The translations under genes were made by a program, and so were the position numbers. Below, in pieces: positions 35,307-43,100 of a DNA stretch of 64,000 nt. The stretch is from Cutibacterium namnetense (lineage in GTDB: Bacteria > Actinomycetota > Actinomycetes > Propionibacteriales > Propionibacteriaceae). The stretch is from NCBI RefSeq assembly GCF_001642025.1, contig NZ_LWHO01000003.1:535279-599278 (forward strand), given 5' to 3'. Position 1 is the first letter of the stretch. The number at the start of each line of letters is the position of its first letter. The notes beneath the pieces are model-generated. The model saw only the letters and a program-made list of their open reading frames with translations. It had not been told where the DNA came from and searched no databases.

Positions 35307-36280
35307 GAATGTTCCTCCTGGACACCGCGGACTGTCGTTCGCAAGCGTGGATCGAGAACGACGACGATGAGATCCGTGAAGTAGGAGATGACCATCACAA
35401 TGGCCACAATGACCATGACGACGTCGCTCACAACGAGCAAGTCGCGGGTACTAACTGCGTCGAGAAGATACGACCCAAGACCAGGAATGACGAACACTTC
35501 CTCAACAACGATGGCACCGACGAGCATCGCGCTGGCCTGAAGTCCGAGCACGGTGGCCAAACTAATCGAGGCATTGCGCAACCCATGACGATGCAGAGCC
35601 GGCCACAGCCGCCACCCGGCCGCCCGTGCCGTCCGCATGTGATCGTCGGCCAATACATCAATGAAAGCGCTGCGCACATACCGCGTCATGACGGCTGCCT
35701 GAACGATCGAAAGAGACAAGACTGGCAAGACGAGGTGTGCCGCCCATTCACCGGCGTCCTCATGCAAGGGGACGTAGCCGCCAGCCGGTAACCAACCGAG
35801 AGTCACCGCGAACAGCAAAATGAGCAGTATGCCAGCTAAGAAGGCAGGAATGCTCATCAAGATCTGAGACAGCGCCGAAGCCACAAAGCCGCGACCTTCC
35901 CGACGATGCACGGCCGCATAAGCCCCTACCGGTAAGCAAACCAGCAAAGCCAGTGCCAGGGACAAACCAACTAACCAGCCGGTCACGGCAAGACGAGAAG
36001 CAATCTGCGGGCCGATAGGTTCGGCCGAGACGATTGAGGTGCCAAGGTCGCCCCGCACCAGGGAGCTGATCCAGTCCCAATATCGCTGAGGCCAAGGAAG
36101 ATCGAGCCCAAGTCGGGAGCGCACCACAGCAGCAGCCTTGGGGTCAGCATTAGCGCCAAGAATGACCTGAGCGACATCCCCCGGTAGCAAACTGAGCAGC
36201 GCAAAAACCACCAGAGAAGCTACGATCAGCCACACCAGCAGTTCCCCGAGAGGGATTAAGACGCGTTTGAAGAGGGTCAC
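35303..36280 (-). CDS. Peptide-type ABC importer permease 1 (DppB-like)
   Basis: 325 residues with about six membrane helices. Typical DppB features are LLPGDVAQVILG, the LGLDLPWPQRYWDWISSLVRGDLGTS segment and the EAA loop ARAAGWRLWPALHRHGLRNA. It overlaps the binding-protein gene stop by 4 nt and the DppC-like start by 4 nt. It acts in the plasma membrane with the partner permease; substrate unknown. Confidence 0.9.
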   Translation of the reverse strand: MTLFKRVLIPLGELLVWLIVASLVVFALLSLLPGDVAQVILGANADPKAAAVVRSRLGLDLPWPQRYWDWISSLVRGDLGTSIVSAEPIGPQIASRLAVTGWLVGLSLALALLVCLPVGAYAAVHRREGRGFVASALSQILMSIPAFLAGILLILLFAVTLGWLPAGGYVPLHEDAGEWAAHLVLPVLSLSIVQAAVMTRYVRSAFIDVLADDHMRTARAAGWRLWPALHRHGLRNASISLATVLGLQASAMLVGAIVVEEVFVIPGLGSYLLDAVSTRDLLVVSDVVMVIVAIVMVISYFTDLIVVVLDPRLRTTVRGVQEEHS

Positions 36281-37764
36281 TTCGACCTCCTCACCTTAGT
36301 CAGATCGAAACTCATTGACGTCGAGTTGCGTTGCAAACCGGCGATACCGGACTTACTGATGGTGATCTTCGGCATGAGGAAAAGGAACCCGCCGGCAGCG
36401 TCAGTGGCCAGAATTCGGCTCGCCTGCATCATCGTCTCGTTGGCGCGATCAGCCGGACCGGTGCGCGCCGACTCAATGAGACGGTTGAACTCCTTATTGC
36501 GGTAGCGCCAGTAATAATCCGGGTTGGCCCAGTTGACAATGTCGCGAGCCTCAACATGAGCGACAATCGTGAGGTCGTAATCCGCATGGGTGTAAACCAC
36601 ATCGAGCCAACGGGCAGGAAACTCTAGCTCGTCGGTGACGACGTTGATGCCAACCTGCGCGAGCTCAGAGGCCACTACTCTGGATGCTGCAGTCGCGTAG
36701 GGCAGCGCGGCGGTACGAAGCCTAAGCGTGAGGCCGTGGGCATACCCGGCTTCAGCGAGCAATTTGCGCGCCCGCGCCGGATCATGTGGCCAGGTGTGAG
36801 ACAGATCGGTGTACCAGGGGTCCGTGGGAGGAACCATCGATCCAATGAGAGTTCCCTGCCCGTTCCACACGACGTCAAGCAGACCCTTCCGGTCGATCGC
36901 CATGAGGATAGCCTGACGCACCCGTCGGTCTGCGAGGGCCTTCGACGTGTTGTTCATTCCGAGGACGACCTCGCCGTTGGTGGTCCCACGCAGCACCCGG
37001 TAATTGGGGTTACCAGTAAACCGGGATAAGGCCTGCGGGGTCGTCATGTCGGAGACCACGTCGAGATCCCCCGACAGCAGAGCTGCCGTCTGAGACGTCG
37101 GGTCAGAGTAGTAAGCGAAGCGGACGGTGGGGCGATTCCCCTCGTGCCAAGGGCGCGGAGACGGAGACAAGGTCACCGAGTGCCCGGGGGTGAACTCAGT
37201 GACGACATACGGCCCAGACCCTTGGGGCCGGGTAGCTAGGTCCTTCGTCGCCGGATGGATGACTACGCCCGACGTACTGGCCAGATTGAACAGCAGGAAG
37301 TTGTCGCGGTTCGATAGATCGAGGATGACGGTGGAGTCATCCGGGGTACGAATAGCCTTAATTGCGGCCAGGCTAGCCTGGTTCACCGGACTTGCTGACT
37401 TACCCCTCATACGCTCCAGGGAAGCCTTAACGGCAGCCGAAGTCACCCGGGCGCCGGACGCAAATCGGGCATCGGGGTCGAGGTGAAAGGTGAGTCGGAG
37501 CCCGTCATCAGAGAGTGTCCACGACTTCGCCAACAACCCGACGAGCTTGCCCGAATCGTCAACCCGGATGAGGGTCTCATAGACGTTATAGAGCAGAACC
37601 TGCGGAATAGCCGCGGCCGCGTTGGACACTAGATCAAGAGTCGGAGGCGCCACTGTCGCCCCGATGGTGAGTACGTTGTCGTCAGTCGACTGGCAACCGG
37701 CGATTCCTGTGGCCGACAAAGCTACCGCAACGGCTAACCCTGCAGCTTTCAGCTGGTCTCGCAT
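36277..37764 (-). CDS. Lipoprotein substrate-binding protein, SBP_bac_5 family
   Basis: 495 residues from the ATG at 37764 (MRDQLKAAGLAVAV). A lipoprotein signal peptide ends in GIAGC (lipobox IAGC), followed by mature DDNVLTIGATVAPPTLDLVSNAAAA. The family-5 solute-binding fold is shown by LSDDGLRLTFHLDPDARFASGARVTS and RQAILMAIDRKGLLD. It is the first gene of the ABC operon, immediately before the permeases. The frame up to 37998 lacks family features. Likely ligands are oligopeptides, but nickel or opine importers share the fold. Confidence 0.9.
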   Translation of the reverse strand: MRDQLKAAGLAVAVALSATGIAGCQSTDDNVLTIGATVAPPTLDLVSNAAAAIPQVLLYNVYETLIRVDDSGKLVGLLAKSWTLSDDGLRLTFHLDPDARFASGARVTSAAVKASLERMRGKSASPVNQASLAAIKAIRTPDDSTVILDLSNRDNFLLFNLASTSGVVIHPATKDLATRPQGSGPYVVTEFTPGHSVTLSPSPRPWHEGNRPTVRFAYYSDPTSQTAALLSGDLDVVSDMTTPQALSRFTGNPNYRVLRGTTNGEVVLGMNNTSKALADRRVRQAILMAIDRKGLLDVVWNGQGTLIGSMVPPTDPWYTDLSHTWPHDPARARKLLAEAGYAHGLTLRLRTAALPYATAASRVVASELAQVGINVVTDELEFPARWLDVVYTHADYDLTIVAHVEARDIVNWANPDYYWRYRNKEFNRLIESARTGPADRANETMMQASRILATDAAGGFLFLMPKITISKSGIAGLQRNSTSMSFDLTKVRRSK

Positions 37765-37921
37765 CGTCTCGTCATGCCCCCTTTGGGCTCGGTGCCTTGC
37801 CGGCGAGCATAGACCTCCCGTGCGCTTTACGCGAACCCTCGAGATCAATCTCATCAGGCGTCCCGGAATGAGCATCCACCACTCTTTGGGGCATCCCGAA
37901 CGGGCCTTCCCGGACCTGATT

Positions 37922-37950
37922 TGTGTTGCATCGCTGTGATCTGTATAGTG
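37922..37950 (+). promoter_or_regulatory. Promoter of the initiator tRNA gene
   Basis: TTGTGT (37922-37927) and TATAGT (37945-37950) are separated by exactly 17 nt, and the predicted start (about 37957) falls 6 nt before the mature tRNA. This is the clearest housekeeping sigma-factor promoter in the window. Confidence 0.7.
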
Positions 37951-37962
37951 TGACGAGTCGAC

Positions 37963-38036
<74 letters not shown>

Positions 38037-38042
38037 CGCTTA

Positions 38043-38082
38043 AAGGCCGGTTCACAAGGAGAGATTCTTGCGAACCGGCCTT
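38043..38082 (+). terminator. Terminator after initiator tRNA
   Basis: 11-bp perfect stem AAGGCCGGTTC / GAACCGGCCTT starting 6 nt after the tRNA; an inner CAAG/CTTG pairing can extend it. The T-tract is poor, but position fits a tRNA terminator. Confidence 0.75.
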
Positions 38083-38109
38083 CGTCACATCCGGGGCTTG
38101 TCACAATTT

Positions 38110-38376
38110 CTAACGACATGGGATCCAGTTAGTGGTGCAGCTCAAGCCGCGGTATGAGGGCATCAGTTCCCAACGCAGCTGAAGGCTCAACACCGACACG
38201 TATCGGGTGACCACCAGACGTTTTATGAGGACGGATTCGTATCCCACCGCATGCCGGTTCTGCAAGAACGTGCGTACGGCGCGCCCCGACGCTAGTCCAG
38301 CACCAAGCCCTTCGAGAGATGCCGGAACTCCGATGCGGTAGCGACAAGCAGTGGCCCGCGATCCTGCTGCTATCAC
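38110..38376 (-). CDS. Possible small gene coupled to the UspA-like gene (uncertain)
   Basis: An 88-codon frame whose GTG start overlaps the stop of the UspA-like gene as GTGA (38373-38376). The product is basic (pI high by eye) with no recognised domain. Codon choice is not clearly like the neighbours. The GTGA overlap and lack of another explanation for 290 bp are the only support; it may be non-coding 3' sequence. Confidence 0.25.
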   Translation of the reverse strand: MIAAGSRATACRYRIGVPASLEGLGAGLASGRAVRTFLQNRHAVGYESVLIKRLVVTRYVSVLSLQLRWELMPSYRGLSCTTNWIPCR

Positions 38377-38951
38377 GGACAGAGCGGGTGTTCCCAGTCC
38401 TCACCTCGAAGCGGCACGATGATGACCGGCCGCAACTGGCGGCGTCCCAACTGCACCGCAACCGAACCATCCAGCCATTCCTGAAGACCGGCACGAAACC
38501 CTGGCCTGCGGGTACCGAGGACAAAACATCCAGCGTTGATGGTGTGAGCTAGATGCGCTAACTGCTGATCCGGCAAGCCGGACAGACATACCAGATCCCA
38601 ATCCACCTCCGGGTAGTCAGACATGAAAGCGTCGAGAGCGCTGTAAATAGCTGACTTGGCAGCTTCCATCGAAGTCCGCTGCGCAATCGGGTCAAGGGGA
38701 TGGCTGGCGTCAGGATTCGACGGGCTGGAGACTCGGTCGGTTGCCACATGCGCGAAAACAATCTTGCTGCCCATGGCCTTCGCGTACTCGACGCCCGTCT
38801 CCAACACCGGCTTCGGGATGCCCGGCAAGATCGCCACGATCACAGGCCGACACTTCATCGTTCCGCGAGGTGAGCGCTGATACTTTCCAGGCGCGCAACG
38901 CAGCCCGTCGTCGGTCTGGTCCTGAACACAGACTGGCTGATGATCCGTCAT
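38373..38951 (-). CDS. UspA-like universal stress protein
   Basis: 192 residues. From residue about 32 it has a single Usp fold: MKCRPVIVAILPG as strand 1, then VLETGVEYAKAMGSKIVFAHVA, and the C-terminal half CFVLGTRRPGFRAGLQEWLDGSVAVQLG, where the usual G-x2-G-x9-G(S/T) ATP loop is altered. The start is set at 38951 because AGGAG lies 6 nt upstream; the first 31 residues (Cys- and Gln-rich) are outside the family. A second ATG at 38858 would give the bare domain. Role in stress or nucleotide binding is inferred. Confidence 0.72.
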   Translation of the reverse strand: MTDHQPVCVQDQTDDGLRCAPGKYQRSPRGTMKCRPVIVAILPGIPKPVLETGVEYAKAMGSKIVFAHVATDRVSSPSNPDASHPLDPIAQRTSMEAAKSAIYSALDAFMSDYPEVDWDLVCLSGLPDQQLAHLAHTINAGCFVLGTRRPGFRAGLQEWLDGSVAVQLGRRQLRPVIIVPLRGEDWEHPLCP

Positions 38952-39020
38952 GATCGTCTCCTAGATGAGGCGGCACCACCGCGCACATTACCGATCACAA
39001 GGCGATTCCGCGTCAAGTCG

Positions 39021-39560
39021 TCAGCGCAGCGTCGCCAGCACCGCTGATTCCAGGGCAGGCACCAAGTCGATCGAGCCAAGAAGTTCGTCGGGGTGCTCGA
39101 CAAGACGCGCGACACCGTAGTGGCTTCCATCTCGAAGCGCTCCGGCCACCACCCGAACTTCTTGGCGTTTCGGATGAGCAGCTACAAACGCTGCGGCTTT
39201 GTCCGGATCGTTAGGCATCTCGTCAGCGCAATCGTCCGGTAGGAAGATCCTTTCGACGCAGATGGCAGCCCCGTCTACAGCGTCACCCCACGTCGTAGTC
39301 GCAAGGGCCTGAGCAAGGTCCTCACCGGGGCGAAAGTCGTCCTGCTCGATACTGGACAAGCTGTCAGGGTTACCGATGGCGAGCTGGCCGGCCAGCGCTG
39401 GCTCAGCCTTCACGAGATCGACAGTACGCACCAACGCGAATAGACGAGGCGGACCACCCCGGCTCGACGACGCAACAAACCTCTCAATCTCGGTCAAGCA
39501 CGCAATCAAGGCGTCATCTGCCGACTCTGAAGCTCCCGGTGCAGTCTGGGACTCTTGCAT
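39021..39560 (-). CDS. PPA1358-family protein
   Basis: 179 acidic residues from the ATG at 39560 (MQESQTAPGASESADDAL); AGGA lies 7 nt upstream, whereas a TTG at 39584 is weaker. Segments PPRLFALVRTVDLVKAEP, EDLAQALATTTWGDAVDGAAICVERIFLP and VRVVAGALRDGSHYGVARLVEHPDELL match my memory of the actinobacterial PPA1358 family, usually found beside the PDZ/Lon-like protease gene. That gene ends 17 nt upstream here. The molecular role is unknown. Confidence 0.75.
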   Translation of the reverse strand: MQESQTAPGASESADDALIACLTEIERFVASSSRGGPPRLFALVRTVDLVKAEPALAGQLAIGNPDSLSSIEQDDFRPGEDLAQALATTTWGDAVDGAAICVERIFLPDDCADEMPNDPDKAAAFVAAHPKRQEVRVVAGALRDGSHYGVARLVEHPDELLGSIDLVPALESAVLATLR

Positions 39561-39577
39561 CTCCACGTCCTGGTCAC

Positions 39578-40717
39578 TTAGCAATGTGGTACTCCCGTTC
39601 CCCCGGCACGGATTTTCTGGATAGCAGCGATGGCATCCTTGAGACTCGACACTTTGACCAGTCTCATGGATGTCTCAACCCCGCTAAGGTCGCGACAGTT
39701 ACCGGACGGGACAAGAAAGATCTTCGCACCGTCGCGCTCGGCTCCCGCTACCTTCTCTTGAATGCCGCCAATAGCGACGACGTTGCCGTCTGGAGAAATG
39801 CTGCCAGTTCCTGCGATCCGCAGCGAACCTATGAGGTCGTTGGGGGCCACCATTTGGTAAATCGACAGGGCCATCGCAAGCCCGGCAGACGGGCCGACGA
39901 TGTCTCCAGGAATGCTATAGGTGATCGTCGGGCTATACCGGTAGCCCGTATCGATGGTGATACCAACTGCCGGAGCGCGTCGGTCGCTTACTGACGAGAC
40001 GCTCGTCACCGCAACAGTTTTCGCAACCGAATTGCGCAGAACGACAAATACGACGGTGTCCCCCACCACGTGCTTCCGGACGGCCTTGCCCACATCGAGG
40101 AGGGACGCCACTGGTTGTCCATCCACTTTCTCAATGAGGTCTCCGGGCATCAGCTTTCCGTGCGCCGGACCAGCAGCACTGACAGCATTGACCATGGGCA
40201 TCTCAGCGACAGGCTGACCGGCAGCTCGTAGAGCGGCCACGGCGGCGTCACGCTGCGACGTGTCCATCATGTAGGACTCGTCAGCATCGACCTGCTGAGG
40301 AGAACGTCCCGGCGGATAAACAGCCTCCCGCTGGAGGACGTCATGGTCTGCGCGCAGATGGGCGACTAACGCCTCGGCCAGGCTGAGACGTGAATCAGCA
40401 CGAGTTATAGAGACAGTCGTCATCCGCATCTCGCCCTCGCTGTGCCGAGTAGTCAAGCCGTCGATCTGAATCATTGGCTTGCCCCGTTCGTTCGTCGAGA
40501 GCAAATTCACGGTCTGGCCGGGAGACCGCGCGACGAACGGGGTCGGAACGAGAATTAGGGCCAGAACGCATAGCAACACGACGAGGGCCGACGAGATCGC
40601 CGCCCAGCGAGTAGGGAAACGCACTGTTGGTCGGATTTCAGTCTCGACCGTTGATATCTGGTTGGCGGATGCGCCAGGATCATGCGCCTGCGACGGGGGC
40701 GTGGTCGGCTCGGACAT
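39578..40717 (-). CDS. Membrane-anchored PDZ/Lon-like (S16) protease, YlbL type
   Basis: 379 residues: one N-terminal membrane anchor (about 37-60, AAISSALVVLLCVLALILV), a PDZ domain (GKLMPGDLIEKVDGQPVASLLDVGKAV) and a C-terminal Lon-type proteolytic domain. The catalytic Ser is in VGPSAGLAMALSIY and the Lys in IQEKVAGAERDGAKIFLVP. The family (B. subtilis YlbL, M. tuberculosis Rv3194c) cleaves secreted substrates. The ATG at 40717 is chosen because TAGCAT lies 7 nt upstream and no Shine-Dalgarno is present (leaderless); ATG at 40726 is the alternative. Divergent from the DUF2342 gene. Confidence 0.87.
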   Translation of the reverse strand: MSEPTTPPSQAHDPGASANQISTVETEIRPTVRFPTRWAAISSALVVLLCVLALILVPTPFVARSPGQTVNLLSTNERGKPMIQIDGLTTRHSEGEMRMTTVSITRADSRLSLAEALVAHLRADHDVLQREAVYPPGRSPQQVDADESYMMDTSQRDAAVAALRAAGQPVAEMPMVNAVSAAGPAHGKLMPGDLIEKVDGQPVASLLDVGKAVRKHVVGDTVVFVVLRNSVAKTVAVTSVSSVSDRRAPAVGITIDTGYRYSPTITYSIPGDIVGPSAGLAMALSIYQMVAPNDLIGSLRIAGTGSISPDGNVVAIGGIQEKVAGAERDGAKIFLVPSGNCRDLSGVETSMRLVKVSSLKDAIAAIQKIRAGGTGVPHC

Positions 40718-40724
40718 GGTAGCC

Positions 40725-40730
40725 ATGCTA
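40725..40730 (-). promoter_or_regulatory. -10 element of leaderless PDZ-protease mRNA
   Basis: On the minus strand TAGCAT (TAnnnT) sits 7 nt before the ATG at 40717. The divergent plus-strand gene has TAGACT at 40771-40776 about 37 nt before its ATG. Confidence 0.45.
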
Positions 40731-40812
40731 GCCGTCGCGGACGATGACTTTTCCACGACAGCGACGGCCCTAGACTTGGCTGAGACACCACGACGAGCGA
40801 ACGGAGACGGGA

Positions 40813-42174
40813 ATGAACAACGGACCCCAGAACCCTGGGCAACCCGACCCCGAGGAGCTGGCTGAGCAATTGCGCCGCATGATGCAGCAGTTAGGCCTGC
40901 CCGCCAACGGTGACCTCACCTCATTTGTGACCCAGTTCTCACAGATGTTCGGATCCGGTAATTCGGTGGGATTCGGCATGCCCGAGGCAAATCCGAGTGA
41001 TGGACCAGTCGACTGGTCTCACATCAAAGACATGGCTAGGCACATCACCGCTTCTTATGGCCCTGACCCAGCGCCAGGCCAGCAGGAGCGCACGGCTTTA
41101 CTCGACGCGTCCCGTCTCGCAGAAACCTGGCTCGACCGCGAATGCGAGTTCGCCCAGGTAAACGTCCAGCCAGCGTGCTGGAGCCGTGCAGAGTGGATTG
41201 AACATACCTTCCCGTCCTGGCAGTCCGTCGTCGAGCCAGTGCTGGTCTCCCTCACAGAAGCGATGACCGGGCTGATGTCCCCGGGCGGCCCCAACGACCC
41301 GATGGCCGCACTCACCCAGATAATGGGCCCGGTGCTACGCAGGATGTCGGCAATGCTGTACGGAGCCCAGTTGGCTCAGGGATTTGGGGAGCTATCGACC
41401 TCAACAGTTACCGGCACCGAGATTGGTTTGCAGGTGCTACCGGTACCCCAAGTCGTCATCCTCCCCACGAACATCGCCGCCGCGTGGAATGACCTGGACC
41501 TTGATCCCAGGGACGTAGAACTTTATCTCGTGCTGCGTGAATCTGCTCGTCAGCGCCTGTTCAACACGGTGAGCTGGCTTGGGCCGCAACTGCTGGCCCT
41601 GGTCGAACATTATGCCCGCGAGATCCGCATCGATTCTTCGGCTATTGAAGATGCCATCGACATTGACGACCTCTCCCAGCTGACGCCGCAAAAAGCCCAG
41701 GAAATGTCGGAGCGTTTACGGGGGCGTCTCTTTGAACCGACCCGCACGCCGGAGCAGGAGGGTGTGCTTCAGCGTCTAGAGACCTTGCTGGCGCTCATTG
41801 AGGGATGGGTTGATGAGGTCACCTCCCAGGTTGCTCGCACCTGGCTTCCCAGTCACGATCAGCTTGCCGAAGCAGTGCGGCGTCGTCGTGCCACGTCCGG
41901 CCCTGCGGAGGTCTTTTTCCAGTCTTTACTCGGTCTCGAGTTGCGTCCCCGCCGGGTGCGCGACGCCGCAAATCTGTGGGCGGCGCTGCGTGAGGCCCGA
42001 GGAACGGTTGGCCGCGACCAAGTCTGGAACCACCCCGACCTCGTTCCCACTGCCGCCGACCTTGACGATCCATTGGGTTATGTCTCGGGAGATCGCCAGG
42101 AACCTTTGAAGGGCGGCGACGATCTCGACGCCGAGCTAGAAAAGCTGCTGCGAGACCAGGGTCACGATGACTGA
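40813..42174 (+). CDS. DUF2342 metalloprotease-fold protein with degenerate zinc motif
   Basis: 453 residues from the ATG at 40813 with GGAGACGGGA before it. The fold region PACWSRAEWIEHTFPSWQSVVEPV, GTEIGLQVLPVPQVVILPTNI and LYLVLRESARQRLFNTVSWLG matches the DUF2342 (zinc-dependent metalloprotease-like) family, with Rv3195 in the same place beside the PDZ protease. Members normally show a His in the segment that here reads RESAR (242-246), so zinc binding may be lost. The N- and C-termini are polar and disordered-looking (QPDPEELAEQLRRMMQ; KGGDDLDAELEKLL). Function unknown. Confidence 0.82.
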   Translation: MNNGPQNPGQPDPEELAEQLRRMMQQLGLPANGDLTSFVTQFSQMFGSGNSVGFGMPEANPSDGPVDWSHIKDMARHITASYGPDPAPGQQERTALLDASRLAETWLDRECEFAQVNVQPACWSRAEWIEHTFPSWQSVVEPVLVSLTEAMTGLMSPGGPNDPMAALTQIMGPVLRRMSAMLYGAQLAQGFGELSTSTVTGTEIGLQVLPVPQVVILPTNIAAAWNDLDLDPRDVELYLVLRESARQRLFNTVSWLGPQLLALVEHYAREIRIDSSAIEDAIDIDDLSQLTPQKAQEMSERLRGRLFEPTRTPEQEGVLQRLETLLALIEGWVDEVTSQVARTWLPSHDQLAEAVRRRRATSGPAEVFFQSLLGLELRPRRVRDAANLWAALREARGTVGRDQVWNHPDLVPTAADLDDPLGYVSGDRQEPLKGGDDLDAELEKLLRDQGHDD

Positions 42175-42788
42175 TCCGTGGGGCTATTGTCGGGATCGTT
42201 TTTGGTGTTATTAGCTTCCCCAGAGATAGCCCACTGAAAGCCAGTCAGAAAACCCTCCGCTCGTTCGGTGCTAGGAAAGCCGGCAAGCAATTCGTAGAAT
42301 CGTTGATTGTGATGGTCCTCTACGAGGTGGCAAAGCTCGTGGGCTAAGACATGATCGATGACCCAATCGGGGAATCCGATCATGCGGTCAGACAACCTAA
42401 TCTGACCGGTCGACGGCGTGCATGAACCCCAACGAGTGTTCTGATTGGACACCCACCGCACGGATGCCGGCTCAACCACGTCATTTACCCGCGGGTTGAG
42501 ATATTTCTGGCACAACCGATGGGCGCGTCGGGTCAGTTCCTCGTCGCTGTCGTGGTGTCGCCGGCGAGCATCGGACTTCGTCACCTTGTCCACCAGCTCC
42601 ATCACTTGACGGTCCTGACCAGCCTTACTCATGCCTAGGGGCACCATGACGAGAACGGACGTCCCCTCCATCCTGGCGCTCAACGTGCGACGACGACGAG
42701 CACTGCGTCGAATGATGATCTCGGGCCTACCGTTTTGCGCCTCGATAATCTCGTCCGGAACTGCCCTGTGAGCCATAGCATCCATCAT
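42162..42788 (-). CDS. YgjP-like (M48-related) metallopeptidase
   Basis: 208 residues if begun at the ATG at 42788; ATGs at 42785 and 42776 are alternatives. The zinc motif is LAHELCHLVEDHHNQRFYELL (His150, Glu151, His154 with a downstream His), preceded by the YgjP segment NTRWGSCTPSTGQIRLSDRMIGFP. The product is cytosolic with an Arg-rich patch (IIIRRSARRRRTLSARM). The 42788 start overlaps the stop of an upstream 102-codon frame by ATGA. It is convergent, with a 13-nt overlap, with the DUF2342 gene end. Confidence 0.85.
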   Translation of the reverse strand: MMDAMAHRAVPDEIIEAQNGRPEIIIRRSARRRRTLSARMEGTSVLVMVPLGMSKAGQDRQVMELVDKVTKSDARRRHHDSDEELTRRAHRLCQKYLNPRVNDVVEPASVRWVSNQNTRWGSCTPSTGQIRLSDRMIGFPDWVIDHVLAHELCHLVEDHHNQRFYELLAGFPSTERAEGFLTGFQWAISGEANNTKNDPDNSPTDQSS

Positions 42789-43093
42789 GCCGGGCGAGAA
42801 GGACACTTTTGGCGCCACGGGCGACGCATGAAGTTGACGAGATCTAGCGCCTGCCCTACATTGAAAACAGCCCCCGGATCTCGGATGTGCAGGGGAAGGC
42901 ACATCGTGATGGTCCGGGGGCTCTCATCTACCGTGTGTATCGTACCGGGGCCAGCTGTGGCCGCATGTCTGACGATGTGTTGTCCCAACGCCATGACGTG
43001 TTGTCCGAGTGGTTCGAGTTGTTGCCCATCTTCTTCGTAGTGTTGCCCGTCTCCTTGCCGGAACTTACGTAACCACCCACAGCTTGGGAACAC
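42785..43093 (-). CDS. Possible heptad-repeat small protein coupled to the YgjP-like gene (uncertain)
   Basis: A 102-codon GTG-start frame. Residues about 15-45 show four GQ(H/Q)xxxx heptads (GQHYEED GQQLEPL GQHVMAL), a product of a 21-bp DNA repeat, and its stop overlaps the YgjP-like ATG as ATGA. No clear ribosome site precedes the GTG. It is either a small coupled gene or a regulatory repeat that happens to be open. The opposite strand is also open across the repeat, so coding is unproven. Confidence 0.3.
   Translation of the reverse strand: MFPSCGWLRKFRQGDGQHYEEDGQQLEPLGQHVMALGQHIVRHAATAGPGTIHTVDESPRTITMCLPLHIRDPGAVFNVGQALDLVNFMRRPWRQKCPSRPA
42978..43061. repeat. Four-unit 21-bp periodic repeat (TGTTGYCC-N13)
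   Basis: TGTTGTCC, TGTTGTCC, TGTTGCCC and TGTTGCCC begin at 42978, 42999, 43020 and 43041, exactly 21 bp apart, i.e. two helical turns. The 13-bp spacers are unrelated. It ends about 40 bp before the ThiF-like gene ATG at 43101, a position suited to an operator array; the minus-strand reading is GGRCAACA. Confidence 0.6.
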
Positions 43094-43100
43094 TCAGGCT

